Assembly: GCA_022376515.1 (NCBI GenBank)
Contig: WTXI01000251.1
Location: 1-53,198 of the forward strand
From: Lactifluus volemus
Lineage: Eukaryota > Basidiomycota > Agaricomycetes > Russulales > Russulaceae
Direction: 5' to 3'
DNA: 53,198 nt
Position numbers and translations under genes: made by a program. Below are positions 24,087 through 35,245 of the stretch, piece after piece. Each line of letters starts with the position of its first letter. The stretch's first letter is position 1. The notes under the pieces were generated by a model that was given only the letters and a program-made list of their open reading frames with translations, was not told the origin of the DNA and searched no databases.

Positions 24087-24515
24087 ATGACTGGCGTCCT
24101 CACCACCGTCAGACGGTCTCTTCTCACTCCTCTTCCCACACTACAACTACGCGCAGCTCACAACGGCACTGCAGCCTCCCGTACCGTTGCCGCGCTCGCC
24201 GCCTCACCACCCTCCCCATCCGTCCCAACGACGAACACACACTTCCGCGTCACCCTCCGACGTTCTGCGACCTCCCTAGGACATCGCATCCAAGGCACAC
24301 TCGCCGCACTCGGTCTGAGACGTCGCATGCAGACCGTATACCACCCCCACACACCCGAGGCCGCCGGCATGATACTCGCCGTCAAAGAACTCATCGAAGT
24401 AGAAAATGTACCGTCTAGCGCGGTACGGACGGCCGGACAGCAGAGAGCGGAGCGCAAGGCTCCCCGCGGGTTTACCGTTGTTGGGTCGAAGGTGGGGGCT
24501 GGTACGACGTCGTAG
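24087..24515 (+). CDS. MRPL33: mitochondrial ribosomal protein uL30m
   Basis: Large-subunit protein of the mitochondrial ribosome (bacterial L30 family). Single exon, 142 residues from the ATG at 24087. A basic, Ser/Thr-rich N-terminus serves as a targeting peptide. The L30 core reads THFRVTLRRSATSLGHRI, TLAALGLRRRMQTVYHPH, then AAGMILAVKELIEVENV, in family order. A short Arg/Gly-rich tail follows. The LINE remnant sits immediately upstream on the opposite strand, so its promoter region overlaps transposon-derived DNA. A truncated copy lies at 27.5 kb. Confidence 0.88.
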   Translation: MTGVLTTVRRSLLTPLPTLQLRAAHNGTAASRTVAALAASPPSPSVPTTNTHFRVTLRRSATSLGHRIQGTLAALGLRRRMQTVYHPHTPEAAGMILAVKELIEVENVPSSAVRTAGQQRAERKAPRGFTVVGSKVGAGTTS

Positions 24516-24980
24516 ATCGTCTCCGTGGAGCTTCATAGGTGTGTACGCGTTGTGTTTTTTTTTCACCCTTGAGCGAGACTTTCACACTCGGCAATAAGGA
24601 GTGTAGGACCACCGCAGGCAGGCCTTTTGCCTGTTTTCGCGTTTGCGGAAACTGTCACCTGGGTTGGTAATTGTCGTTTCCATTATCTCGACCGCACCAA
24701 AGTTTGAATCAGGGAAGGTAGCGGGAGTGAGAATCATTTGTTGCTTCGGAAAAACTCTACATTCCATTAATTAGACGTCACTATGTAGTATCGACGCTAT
24801 ACACTTCACAGCAAAGCGGGACGTAAAAACAATGCGCGATCCAGATTTTGTACGAGCACTAGAACAGCCCGCGTGGTAATACAGTATAACTACAATTTCT
24901 CAACAATTAAATACTCTTCTGTGGATGCAGGTCATCGACTTTTACTTGCGTTGGCTCTTTGCCCATCCGTACTCCTCGTC
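24516..24980. other. convergent intergenic, uL30m / BTB-B
   Basis: 3' flank of both genes. Parts of 24830-24960 are recognisably similar to 27760-27870, part of the duplicated block; 24573-24830 looks present only in this copy. Confidence 0.45.
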
Positions 24981-26391
24981 CTACATAAAGCTCGTCTTGC
25001 TGGGCCCGAAGTTCCATCCCGGTTGTTTCGTTGATAACTTTGCCTCTGCAGCTGTCTTACTCTTTGCTTTTGCATTCGCTTTACTAGTGCCTAGTGCCCC
25101 CCAAGCGCGCCAAACATCTGCATCTGCCTCAATCTTTGGTTCTTTCTTGGGATCATGTATTGCCTCTACTTCTGCCTTAGCTTCTGTCTTGTCTGGACAC
25201 AATCCACATGTTCCTGCACACGGAAGGGCGGCTGCATGCGCTGTTAGTGTGGGCCATTCCTGCGCAGCGTGAGGTTGTTTACCTCTACCCTCCACTAGTA
25301 CCTCTCTGCTTTCTTCACCATCACTTCCATCCATTCCATCTTCTGCAGTGTTTGGGTTAGCTGTTGCACCTATCGTCGAACCGAGCTCCTGGTTAGGTAC
25401 TCGAGGGGAATTGACTCCTTCAAAAGAGGATAGCTTTCCGGCCTGAGCCGCTTCAACACGGCGCAGGACTTCAACCCCCTTGAATCGAATCTTTTTGTGG
25501 CGTATATCCTCCCGCACAGTGGCCACAAGCACGACATCCTCAATCGGCATTTGCCGTGCCTCATCCAAATTGAGAGGTGCCCTTCTTTCGCACAACGCAG
25601 TCAAGGAAGGTAGCACCCAGTGGTCGACGGAATAGGTACGCGCAAGTAGGAGCTGGTCATGTGGCGTTGGCGGGCAGATGGACGTTATAGCAAGCTTGCG
25701 GATCGAAGCGAAGCCCCAAAGGGTGGATAAATGGAGGATCGATTTCCATTCTTCGTACGAGAGATCGGGCTTCTCGAAATCTCTGTGTGTAATGGTGCCA
25801 TCAATAAGCAGTAGAGACGTGGGCGGAGCGGTCGAACACAACTTACTCGGGATATATGACAGAGAGGAAGGCCTCAAAGTCTTTGTGCTCTATGTCACCC
25901 AGTGAGATGATGGTAGAGAGCGCTTCATGGTCACGAATGTCGAGTTGGGCAAATCGAGCAGAAAAGTATACCGAGTCGCGAGAGAAGAAATATCGATGGA
26001 TGCAGTAAAGCGTCCCGTCGACCTGCATACAAGGAAAACAACGAATCAGGGCATGACCCTGTGGCTACCAGTGACACTGATTACGCACCAAAAAGGTGAC
26101 ATTTCCATCCTTGAAGAAGTACCTCTCATGTCTTGTGAACGAAGGGTCAGTTGCGCTGCCTGTGGCATGCCCTCCACCTCCACTGGCATTGGGCGCGATA
26201 TCCAGGGAACCCATAGCACCCTTGATCCGAGTCTCGGCTGTACGAGAACTTGAGGCATCGGAGGTACTGACAGATCTCTCGTGTGCATCAGAGAGTATGG
26301 TATCAACAGAGACGATAGAGGTTCTGTTCGAAACGGGGGCGATCCCAAATCCATAGCTGGTTGAAGAAAATGCTGGATGGGGAGGGGCCAT
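24981..26391 (-). CDS. BTB/POZ protein B (array member 2)
   Basis: Starts at the ATG at 26391. Ser/Thr-rich leader with VSVDTILSD, conserved box RHERYFFKDGNVTFL, then after an intron the BTB core (VDGTLYCIHRYFFSRDSVYF, EHKDFEAFLSVIYPE) and, after another intron, the helical segment (DLSYEEWKSILHLSTLWGF, PPTPHDQLLLARTYSVDHWV, IEDVVLVATVRED, EAAQAGKLSS). The tail has a Cys group (CAGTCGLC) and a Lys/Glu/Ala-rich stretch. Closest relative is BTB-C, its tandem duplicate. Confidence 0.87.
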
Positions 26392-27476
26392 AATGGGAGA
26401 GAATGGTGAATGGGAAGAGAGATGTATGCCATGCAGCACGAAATCAGGCCCTTATTATCAACTCTCGTAGCTCTGACGTCGCCGTACGTTATCTAGACCT
26501 CGTTTGTTCTAGACGCATTGTAGCATTGAACACGAGCACATTACATCTGACTTGACTAATACTGTACCATGATATCATGTCAAAACCGTTCATAAGGCTG
26601 TGAAGGTCGATCACGTTATATTTATGCCGATCTAGGCACTGGCATTTGAACGTCACGTCCTCCTTTAAGCAGACCACCGTCAGGTTTCGCTTTCTACGGT
26701 TCTACCTGCTTCTGTCCGTACTCGCCTGTCTTCCACTTTCAACCCTCCCTGCACCTCGCCCATTTCGAACTTGAAGGACTTCAAGAGACAACCGATTGGT
26801 GTGGTCCTCTGGGAACTGTATTGCGCGGGTTCCCTGCCCGGAAGCATTCCCCGTGCCGCTGGACATTGTTCCCTGTCGGAGCGGGTACTATTACCGGGCC
26901 GTCAGCGTTTTTGCCAGTGCGTTGCTGCTTCTCCGAGTCTGTGTAGGGCTAGTGTGGATACTTGCGTAGGTTCTGTCGATGTCCGCGTAGGTTGTCAGAG
27001 CTCGAGGCTGCCGGTTCCTGCCAGTGTTCGCGCTGGACACACACCGGCCCTACTAGGTTCAACGTTCAACGCAAGCTGCTGCACGTGGTTTGTATATCTG
27101 GTGGTCTTGGTGTCACTAGTAGTTGTATAGGTTCAGTATCCTAAGACCCTTGATCTCCGCATCTAGTTCCCGTAACTCTTTCGTGACTGGCTGCCCGATT
27201 TTGTCCCGAACCGAGTTTGGTATGGCGTTCATGACCTGATAGATGTACTCCGACTGACTCTTGAATCGACATCCTATGCTCTCGCGGAAATTGCCTCGGC
27301 CCAGGATATATGTACATTCTCCATGGCTCGGACCTGAGCTTGTGGTTCAAGAGTTTGTCCAATGTTCGACTTGGGCATGACCTGGAAGGCTGGCACGAGG
27401 CCCAGCACCCCATGAACTCAAGTTTCGAGTTGACACCAGTCTATCAGCACTGCGGGATCGAGTCCGAGACAGCACA
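26392..27476. other. intergenic with decayed duplicated flank
   Basis: Upstream of BTB-B. The stretch 26790-27160 resembles 29850-30150 upstream of BTB-C (shared blocks such as GATACTTGCGTAGGTTCTGT and GGTTCAGTATC), so it belongs to the duplicated unit. Coding-like scraps on the minus strand at 27150-27320 are not assignable. Confidence 0.5.
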
Positions 27477-27479
27477 GGC

Positions 27480-27670
27480 AGATGCCATACCCCACATACA
27501 CACCCGAGGCGGCTGGAATGATACTCGCCGTCACGGTCAAAGAACTCGTCGAAGTAGAAAGTGTACCGTCTAGCGCGGCAAGGACGGCCGGACAGCAGAG
27601 AGCGGAGCGCAAGGCCCCCCGTGGGTTTACCGTTGTTGGGTCGAAGGTGGGGGGTGGTGCGACATCGTAG
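27480..27670 (+). pseudogene. truncated uL30m copy
   Basis: Contains the 3' half of the uL30m gene: PEAAGMILAV, a two-residue insertion (TV), KELVEVESVPSS, then the Arg/Gly tail to the stop at 27670, plus matching 3' flank to about 27728. The first roughly 88 codons, with the start and most of the L30 core, are missing. It lies next to BTB-C exactly as the intact gene lies next to BTB-B. Confidence 0.9.
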
Positions 27671-27909
27671 ATCATCTCCTTGGAGTTCCATGGGTGTGTG
27701 CGCGTTGTATTACGCCCTTGAGCGAGACGCAAAAGCAACAGAGCAACCTAAGCTTCAAGTTTGTAAGAGCACTGGAACAATTGAACACGTTATGGTAGTA
27801 CAATTCGTACAAAGCAATTTCAACAACCGAACACTCTTCCGAGTTGGTGAACATGCAGATCATCCGCTTCTAACGACGTAGCACCGATACATCTCATTCA
27901 GCCGCTCCC
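27671..27909. other. convergent intergenic, uL30m copy / BTB-C
   Basis: Second copy of the uL30m-BTB 3' intergenic region, shorter than the first because a block of about 260 bases is absent. Nothing else seen. Confidence 0.45.
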
Positions 27910-29263
27910 TTACATTGACTTTTTACTCGTCCTCGCGGTGCCCCACCCGTATGCCAAGGCTTTGGATGGCATTCCCTTTTTCGTTGTCCTTGCTTCTGCC
28001 ATTGACTTGTCCTTTACTTCTTCTGGGGGAGTGACGGCTGCATGCACTGTCAGTACTCTTCGACATTTACTGCCCAAGTTGAGGTTGTCACCTCTCTCCC
28101 CGCCAGCGACCTCTGGTTCCTTTTCGCATTCGTATTCACTACCATCTTCATCGACGAGACCCCTAGCTCTTGTAGCCCGTTCCTGGTTCAAGTTTGAAGG
28201 TGGCGGTGCTACATTTGCCCCCACATATTCTGCGGCATTTGGGCTCGTTGTTTTACCTATCGCTGAACCGGGCACTGGCACCTGGTTGGGTGCTTCAGGG
28301 AAATTGAAACTTTTGAAGGATAGCTTTCCAGCTTGCGCCGCTTCGACACGGCACGAGATGTCAATCGCCTTGACTTGAATCGTGTTGTTGCGGATATCCT
28401 CCCGCACAGTGGCCACAAGTACGACATCCTCGATCGACATTTGCCGTGCCTCATCCAAGCTGAGAGGCGTATTCCTTTCGCACAATGCAGTCAAGGCAGG
28501 GAGTAACCAGTGGTCGACGGAATAGGTACGCGCAAGTAGGAGCCGGTCATGTGGCGTTGGTGGGTAGATGGACCTTATAGCAAGCTTGCGGAGCGAAGCG
28601 AAGCCCCAAAGGGTGGACAAATGGAGGACCGATTTCCACTCTTTGTACGAGAGATCGGGCTCCTCGAAATCTCTGCATATAGATGTGCCGTCGACAAGTA
28701 GAAAATGTGAGTGGTGGAACAATTACTTACTCGGGATATATGACAGAGAGGAAGGCCTCAAAGTCTTCGCGCTCTATGTCACCGAGTGAGATGATGGTAG
28801 GGAGCGCTTCATGGTCACGGATGTCAAGTTGAGCAAATCGAGTAGAAAAGTACACCGAGTCGCGAGAGAAGAAATAACGATGGACGCAGTAAAGTGAGCC
28901 ATCGACCTACATAAAATGTAAACAAGGAATCAAGGGTCACGACACGTGGTTGACACTGATCGCGCACCAAAAAAGTGACGTTTCCATCCTTGAAGAAGTA
29001 CTTCTCGTGTTTTGTGAACGAAGGGTCGGTTTCTGGGTGTGCGCTGGCACGCCCTCCGCTTCCACTGGGCTCGATAACTAGGGAAGTCAGGGCGCCCTTG
29101 ATCCGAGAGTCGGCAATACGGGAAGCCTCGGGAGTACTGAAGGATCTCTCGTGGGCGCTGGCATCAGAGAGTATGGTGTCGACAGAGACGACGGAGGCTC
29201 TATTCGAAACGGGGGGGTTCCGTAGTTATTTCCAAAAGAAAATATGTTGGGGTGAGGAGCCAT
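27910..29263 (-). CDS. BTB/POZ protein C, possible frameshift
   Basis: Tandem duplicate of BTB-B. Head: KHEKYFFKDGNVTFL box, BTB core (VDGSLYCVHRYFFSRDS, DFEAFLSVIYPE), helical segment (DLSYKEWKSVLHLSTLWGF, PPTPHDRLLLARTYSVDHW, IEDVVLVATVRED). The tail is Glu/Lys-rich and ends TSKKSM. The ATG at 29263 (MAPHPNIFSFGNNYG) is one base out of frame with the rest; the switch falls at a run of seven C on the coding strand (29211-29217), where BTB-B stays in frame. Either a sequencing error or a disabled copy; no other in-frame ATG precedes the BTB box. Confidence 0.75.
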
Positions 29264-30636
29264 GATCAGAGAGAAAGAGGTGAAGGGTGGTGTATGCCAT
29301 GCAGCATAAGATCAGGCCTTTATCAACCCTTCGCTGGTTCACCTTCAAGTTGCTTCTTCCCACGTCGCCATACTTTGCTTCTGATCTGGACCGCGTTTTT
29401 CTGGCACGCAGCAGCACGCTTTGAACGCGAGGAGCCTCATTGCTTCCAACTTGACTAATAACCCCTCATTTTCCATACGTAAGGTGCGTTCTATCGATGG
29501 CTGATGCCTTTACCGTCCAAAGATGCTTATGCATATCGTCATATCGTTGAGCTCATCGTCAAATCCTGCGTTTCTCGCACCCTTCTCCCCTTTTGGTCCG
29601 AATAATCACACCGCGAACGTTGCGGCCAGCTCCTCCTATTTCCCGATTGCGCTTACTAGGTCCTGTACATGGAATTCAAGTATTCAGTGTTAACTGCTTT
29701 CTACCTCCTCTCCGTACTACTCGCCCCGCTATCCTTGCTGAGCCTCGTCCATGTCAAATATGATACTGGGTGGGAACCTGGGCTGTCGTTGACAGATCCG
29801 AGCGTGCTCACACAAATCATGCGCTGAAGTAAGGACTCCTCGAGAGACAGCCGATTGCTATGGTCCTTCCTCTTGGGAGCGTTGAAGTTCGCCGGGACGC
29901 TGCACCTCCGGCTGTTCCCGGTCGGAGCGCCCCGAATCCAACTGCTTAGTCTCAGGCTGGTACAGATACTTGCGTAGGTTCTGTGAAATGTCAGTTTCTT
30001 GGCGTAAGTTTTCAGGGTAATTAGTAACACAGTTTACTGTAGCCGCTGCACTGGGCTTGTGTGACGAGTCTGCTGGTTTGTCTGTTGCTTTGCTCCGAGT
30101 CTTGGTGGTCACTAGTTGTAGGGTTCAGTATCATTTCCTCGGCCCAGGCTATATGAGCATCCTTCTTAGCTTTGGCACGCAGCTCCGTCTGGTTCAGTTG
30201 GGATAAAACCCGCGGTCGTTCCTGATTGGGCCGAGGGACTTGGGATAACCAAATAAGTCTGAGAGTATCACCCACCACACCGGGAGGCAATGGTTCCCAT
30301 GCTATGCCTTGCCAGTGATGTCGATTCACCCTTAAATAAATAGAATCTTGAACAGCACGCTCAGGCCTCCATCCCGATGGTCCAGTATGTCTGGAGAATG
30401 CGGAAACCAAATGAAAAGGCTTGTTTTTTTTTAGCTTGGGGAGGTGGCTGCCGCTCACTTTGGAGATCACCGGAAACCACGTCGGAGGGCCGATAGTCTG
30501 ACTAGAATCGACACAACCAAAGCATACCTATTTATCAAATTTCAAGCCCAGGGCCAAGCATGCAGCACGTGGCTTGGAAAGTCTGCCAGCAGTGCCACTT
30601 CTCTCACAGTAACTTTCATCCTTACTAACTGCCTTT
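29264..30636. other. intergenic upstream of BTB-C
   Basis: Promoter side of BTB-C, then the second copy of the duplicated flank (29850-30150). Minus-strand frames at 30021-30470 look coding in composition (ELRAKAKKDAHIAWAEEMI) but lack a start and any family I know; possibly old transposon or gene debris. Confidence 0.4.
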
Positions 30637-32154
30637 CTACCCGTAGATATACTTCCTACAAGTTATACAATAACAGAGTCTTTTCCCCCAGAAGTCAGAC
30701 TCGGTGTTATAGATATATAATCTACAGTTTTCGTGCATGGCCACACCAGTGTGGTGCAGTGCTTCCTCGGCCATACACGTCTCCTCTGCTTCTACCTGAC
30801 ATTTTGTTTCTTCCCTAGTTTCATGTATTACCCCGGCCCTTGACTCCACCTGGCGCTTTGCTTCTGTGGCTGCCTTTTGACTAGCTGCTGTTTCCATCCA
30901 CCACCTTTCCCATGGAGGAATAGCCGCATGTACCAGTGTTTCTTGCATAACTTGAGGTTGTTCACTTCGCTCAACCTCAACCTCATCCTGTGCTTCTCCC
31001 TTTCATCCCGTCAAGGGCTTATAACTCTAGAGGGGACTACAGCAGAACTTACTAGTTTATCTCCTGCTCTTTCCGGACTCACAGATGGCGCTGCCATGAT
31101 TGTGCTCTCATTCATAACTCCCATAGGGTTTGGGCTAGCCGGCGAACCTATCGCTAAACTAGTCTCCTGCTCAGGTCCACTCGTTGAATTAGCCAGAGGG
31201 ACATTGACACCCTCGAAAGAGGAAAATCTGCCTGCTAGCGCTGTTTCGACGGTCTCAGCCGCGTCGACCTTAAGCGTGGAATCGCGTATATCCTCCCGCA
31301 CAGTGGCCACAAGTACGAGATCCTCGATCTCCATTTTGCGTGCCTCTTCCACGCTGAGCGGCGCTGCCCTTTTACACAATGCAGACAACGCAAGAGGCAC
31401 CCAGTGATCGACTGAATAGCTGCGCGCAAGCAGGAGCTGGTCGAGTGGTGTAGGAGGGTCGATAGACGCCAGGGCAAGATTGCGGATCGAGGCGAATCCC
31501 CAACGAGTGGACAAGTGAAGCACTGATGTCCACTCTTCGAACAACAGAGAATGCTTTAAGAAATCTCTGCACGTAGATACATCCTTGATCAGTAGGCAGG
31601 TGAGCACTGAATAAACAAACGTACTCTGGATACATGACAGAAAGAAAGGCCTCAAAGTCTCCGCATTTGATGTCTCCTAGCGAAATGGTGATGGGGAGCT
31701 CTTCGTGGCGGCAGACTCCGAGCTCGGAGAATAGATTCGAGAAGTATTTCGAGTCACGAGAGAAAAAATATCGGTGGACACAATAAAGTGTGCCATCGAC
31801 CTACGACCCAGTCTCTGAATCAGATATGCATGTATCATGGCCGACGCCAAGATCACATACCAAGAACGTGACATTTCCATCGTCGAAGAAGTATTTTTTA
31901 TGTCGTATTTGTAGGAACGGAAAGTCAGCCCCACGGCACGGGCTGCCGACTGCCCTGTCTTCACCCGGCTCGATGACAAGGGAACTCGTAGCACCCTTCG
32001 CCCTAAAATCTTTAGAGGCGCCGAGAACTCCATCGGGTGTGTCTGAGAGTATAGACTCGGAATCGACAGAGACAATGGAAGCCCTCCGAGTCTTCAATGA
32101 GATCGGTTGCTTTATTTCTCCCCACTGGCACTGGCAAGGGGCTGGAGGGGCCAT
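30637..32154 (-). CDS. BTB/POZ protein D (array member 4)
   Basis: ATG at 32154. Leader with SVDSESILSD, box RHKKYFFDDGNVTFL (first Lys of FFKDG replaced by Asp), BTB core (VDGTLYCVHRYFFSRDSKYF, DFEAFLSVMYPE), helical segment (LLFEEWTSVLHLSTRWGFASI, PPTPLDQLLLARSYSVDHWV, EIEDLVLVATVRED). After GDKL a GTAAGT donor and a CAG acceptor join in phase to a tail beginning DEVEVERSEQPQV, rich in Glu, Ala, Thr and Lys. The last residues are less certain. Tail unlike those of the neighbours. Confidence 0.82.
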
Positions 32155-32735
32155 GATAGAGACAAAGTGTGCTTTCTCATCGTGATGTCAGGCAAAGCTT
32201 ATATCCGAACGGCTATAACAAACATGGAACTCAGATAACGTCGGATGACAGTGCAACCGCCTGCGCTGCTCTCGCTCATAAAAGGAAATCCTTGAGGCGC
32301 CAACTTACATACGCTGACCCGGTCCGGTGGCGCACAGTTCCCACGGATGGCAAACACAACATAAGTTACACATATCTGTAGGCGTTAGGTCTCACGGAAG
32401 CCAACATTGGGATCATCTCAGCATTCAGTCGTGATTAGATTCCCTTGATATCACGGGACAACGCACAGTGCTGTCATTGTGAGCTTACTTCAAGTTTGAC
32501 AACAAACTCAATTTTTCGTCCGACACGGCAGCAACCAGCAATTCTGATTCAACGATTCAAAATATTCAAGTTTAGCCATTTATTGGCCTTCTACTCGTCA
32601 GAAGGTCCCGCCCTTGACCCGACATGGCCCGTCTCCTCGGTCGTTCACAATTTCACAGACTACTCTTTTCGTTTTGTCGACTTCTTTATGTTAGCAGGGC
32701 TCTTTTTTGTCGTTGACCTTCTCTTTGTATCACGG
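32155..32735. other. intergenic BTB-D / BTB-E
   Basis: Holds the promoter of D and the 3' end of E. No gene, RNA or repeat recognised. Confidence 0.35.
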
Positions 32736-34348
32736 TCAGGGGGGGTCTTCTTTGCTCCCTTGGACTTCGACGTTTTTGTGTAGGTGGGGCCGTTTTGCCT
32801 TACCCCGCACCATTTCCTCTGCCACACGCCTCGCTACTTCCCTAGCCATGCGCTTCGCTCTTTCCCCAGCTACACGCCTCGCGACTTCTTCGGCCATATG
32901 ACTCGCAGTTTTTTGGGCCACGTGCCTTGCTACTTCCTCAGCCACACGCCTTGCGTCTGCCTCTTCGGTCACACGCTTGGCTTCCATTTCCATGACCATG
33001 CGTCCCGTTCTTGGCTCTTCACCCTCCCATTCTCGCCTCCGAGTCCTCATGCAAATAGTACAGCGGCATCCTCCTCCCTCCTGAGGGTTCTGCCTCATGT
33101 CCTGGGAAATGGTCAGTTGTTCTTTTCTCTGTATCCAGAACTCTCCCCGTGACTTTCCATCTGTCTGAAAAGCAACCAATTCCTTATCAATTTCGAGTCT
33201 TTAGCCTAAGCTCTGACAGTACTCACTACTTGTTCACGATTACGTTCATCAGTGTCCGAGTCTCTACCTCGTTCCAGTGGTGTTTCCACTGTTTCCTCTG
33301 CGGGCATGTTCCCCCGAGAAACTGGGTTAAGTGGTGTGCTCATTGTTGAACCGGGCTCTGATACCGTAGATCCACAATTTTCAACAACTGGAGGGGTGTT
33401 GACACCCTCAAAAGAGGGATGACCGGAAGGTGGTGTTGCAGCCACATTAACTCGAAGCTTGTTGTTGTGGATGTCCTCCCGTAGAGTGGCCACCAGAACA
33501 ACATCCTCAATCTTCATGTTAGACGCCTCATCCAGGCTAAGAGGTGCTATCCTCTCACACAGGGCACACAATGCAGGAATAACCCAATGATCGACTGAGT
33601 AGGCCCGAGCGAGTAAGAGACGATCATACGGAGTTGGGGGGTTGATAGATGCCAGGGAAAGCTTGCGGATCGAGGCAAATCCCCAACGAGTGGACAAGTG
33701 AAGCACTGATACCCAGTTGTCGTATGTGAGGTTATGCTCTTCAAAATTTCTGCATGTATATACACCCTTGGTAAGGAGGCAGGTGAGCAATGGGCCGATG
33801 ACCTTACTCTGGATATAGGACAGAGAGAAAGGCCTCAAAATCTCTGCATTCTATGTCTTCTAGTGGTATGATCGAGGGGAGGGCTTCGTGGTCAACGGCA
33901 CCAAGCTGGGCAAATCGAGTGGCAAAGTATTCTGAGTCACGATAGAGGAAATACTGATGGATGCAATAGAGCATGCTGCCGACCTATGAATCAAGCCAAG
34001 CCAACCAATTAGGTACGCACGTTGTTACAGACACAATGGTGGCCATTAACCACGCACCAGAAATGTGACATTTCCATCTTTGAAGAAATATTTTTTGTGG
34101 CGTAGGAAATGACCGTCAACCGCTGGGTACTCGCCGGCAAGTGTCCATCCTCCCTCTTGCTCAAGGGAGGTCATTGCGCCCCTGGTTTGAGAGTTGGTAG
34201 CATTGGTGACTTCATATGCACAGAGAGGTCTCTTATGCATATCTGAGAGTATAGAACCGACACTGGCAGAGGCGACGGCCGGTCTCCTCGAACGAATAGG
34301 GGAGGTACAAATTTCGTTTCTGCTCAACGAGCCTACGTGAGGAAGCAT
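32736..34348 (-). CDS. BTB/POZ protein E with octapeptide-repeat tail
   Basis: ATG at 34348. Leader with GSILSD, box RHKKYFFKDGNVTFL, BTB core (VGSMLYCIHQYFLYRDSEYF, DFEAFLSVLYPE), helical segment (NLTYDNWVSVLHLSTRWGF, PPTPYDRLLLARAYSVDHWV, IEDVVLVATLRED). The last intron (donor GTGAGT, acceptor TTTTCAG) joins in phase to a tail starting TDGKSRGEFW. The tail includes a Cys pair (CRCTIC) and six 8-residue repeats of the form ARRVAEEV, predicting a long charged amphipathic helix, then a Lys-rich end. Confidence 0.84.
32800..32965 (-). repeat. 24-bp coding repeats in BTB-E tail
   Basis: Six consecutive octapeptide units: ARRVAEEV, ARHVAQKT, ASHMAEEV, ARRVAGER, AKRMAREV, ARRVAEEM. The DNA period is 24 bases with substitutions but no indels, so the helix register is kept. 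Confidence 0.85.
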
Positions 34349-35158
34349 GAGAGAGGAAGAGAATAGGGGTCATGTCTACCCCACATGATTTGTCAAATCG
34401 AACTTGAACTTGAACTAGTTAATTTGCTATGGCCTCAATTGTGTATTCGCTACGCAGATCGGTTTCTGATTATTCCACCTCATGCAGATCGGGTGAGGAA
34501 AAATTCCGCACTTCATCCATCAGCTGGAAGTACGGCCATCGATGGCGCTGAAATCGAAGTTGGGGGTTACGACGAATTCGGGGAGTCACCTGAACGATAG
34601 GTCCGAGGACAGAAATAATTGCCGGAACAAAACAGCTTCTCGCGAATTATATGTTTGATATGAGAAATACAGGAGAACCAGACGGCAAAAAACTTGTTGG
34701 ATTATAATGAATTTGGAGAACAAGTGCCCTGCTCGTATCTTCACACCTTCCCATCTTAGGCATCACGATATCACGAAAACGAACAATAAATAGCCGCAAC
34801 AGAAGTCAGTGACTCAGATACTGGAATGGGAGGATGAATGGGAATACTGACTTCATGATCAGTAAATTGGGGCAAAGTCTCAGGAGAACGCTACGTCGCT
34901 ACCAGGCACCACCTGACCAAAAGCCACACGTGACACGGCTAGCGAAAGCGATGCGTGCTCACTGCTCAGCTGCGCTTTTAACACCTACGCTTGTCCAAGT
35001 TGGCTGGCAGTCAATCAGACTCAACGGATGCATTTTAGTATGCCATATATTAATCTCCTAAAATTTGTTAGCGTCTAAAGTGGTGTAGCTGTAGTGAAAT
35101 GGTCAAATTTCTCTCTACTCACACTGTTCATTATGCGTGCTCATGTGCTGGTAGTTAA
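34349..35158. other. intergenic BTB-E / tRNA
   Basis: Upstream of BTB-E. No gene supported; the short plus-strand frames lack any family likeness. Confidence 0.35.
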
Positions 35159-35245
35159 CCTTCGGTAGCTCAGTGGAAGAGCATGGGACTATAACAGAAC
35201 ATCTGTGATATCCCAAGGTTGCTGGTTCGAATCCAGTCCGAAGGA
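35159..35245 (+). tRNA. tRNA-Tyr-like, anticodon AUA, with intron
   Basis: Full cloverleaf: acceptor CCTTCGG/CCGAAGG (7 perfect pairs, discriminator A at 35245), D-stem GCTC/GAGC, anticodon stem TGGGA/TCCCA, T-arm GCTGG-TTCGAAT-CCAGT. A box TAGCTCAGTGG and B box GGTTCGAATCC match Pol III consensus, and a 7-T run at 35250-35256 is a good terminator. The loop is CT-ATA-A with a 15-nt intron (35095+100 to 35209, that is 35195-35209) after position 37, the normal place. The body resembles eukaryotic tRNA-Tyr (CCTTCGgTAGCTCAG...), but the anticodon at 35191-35193 is ATA instead of the usual GTA. Confidence 0.88.
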
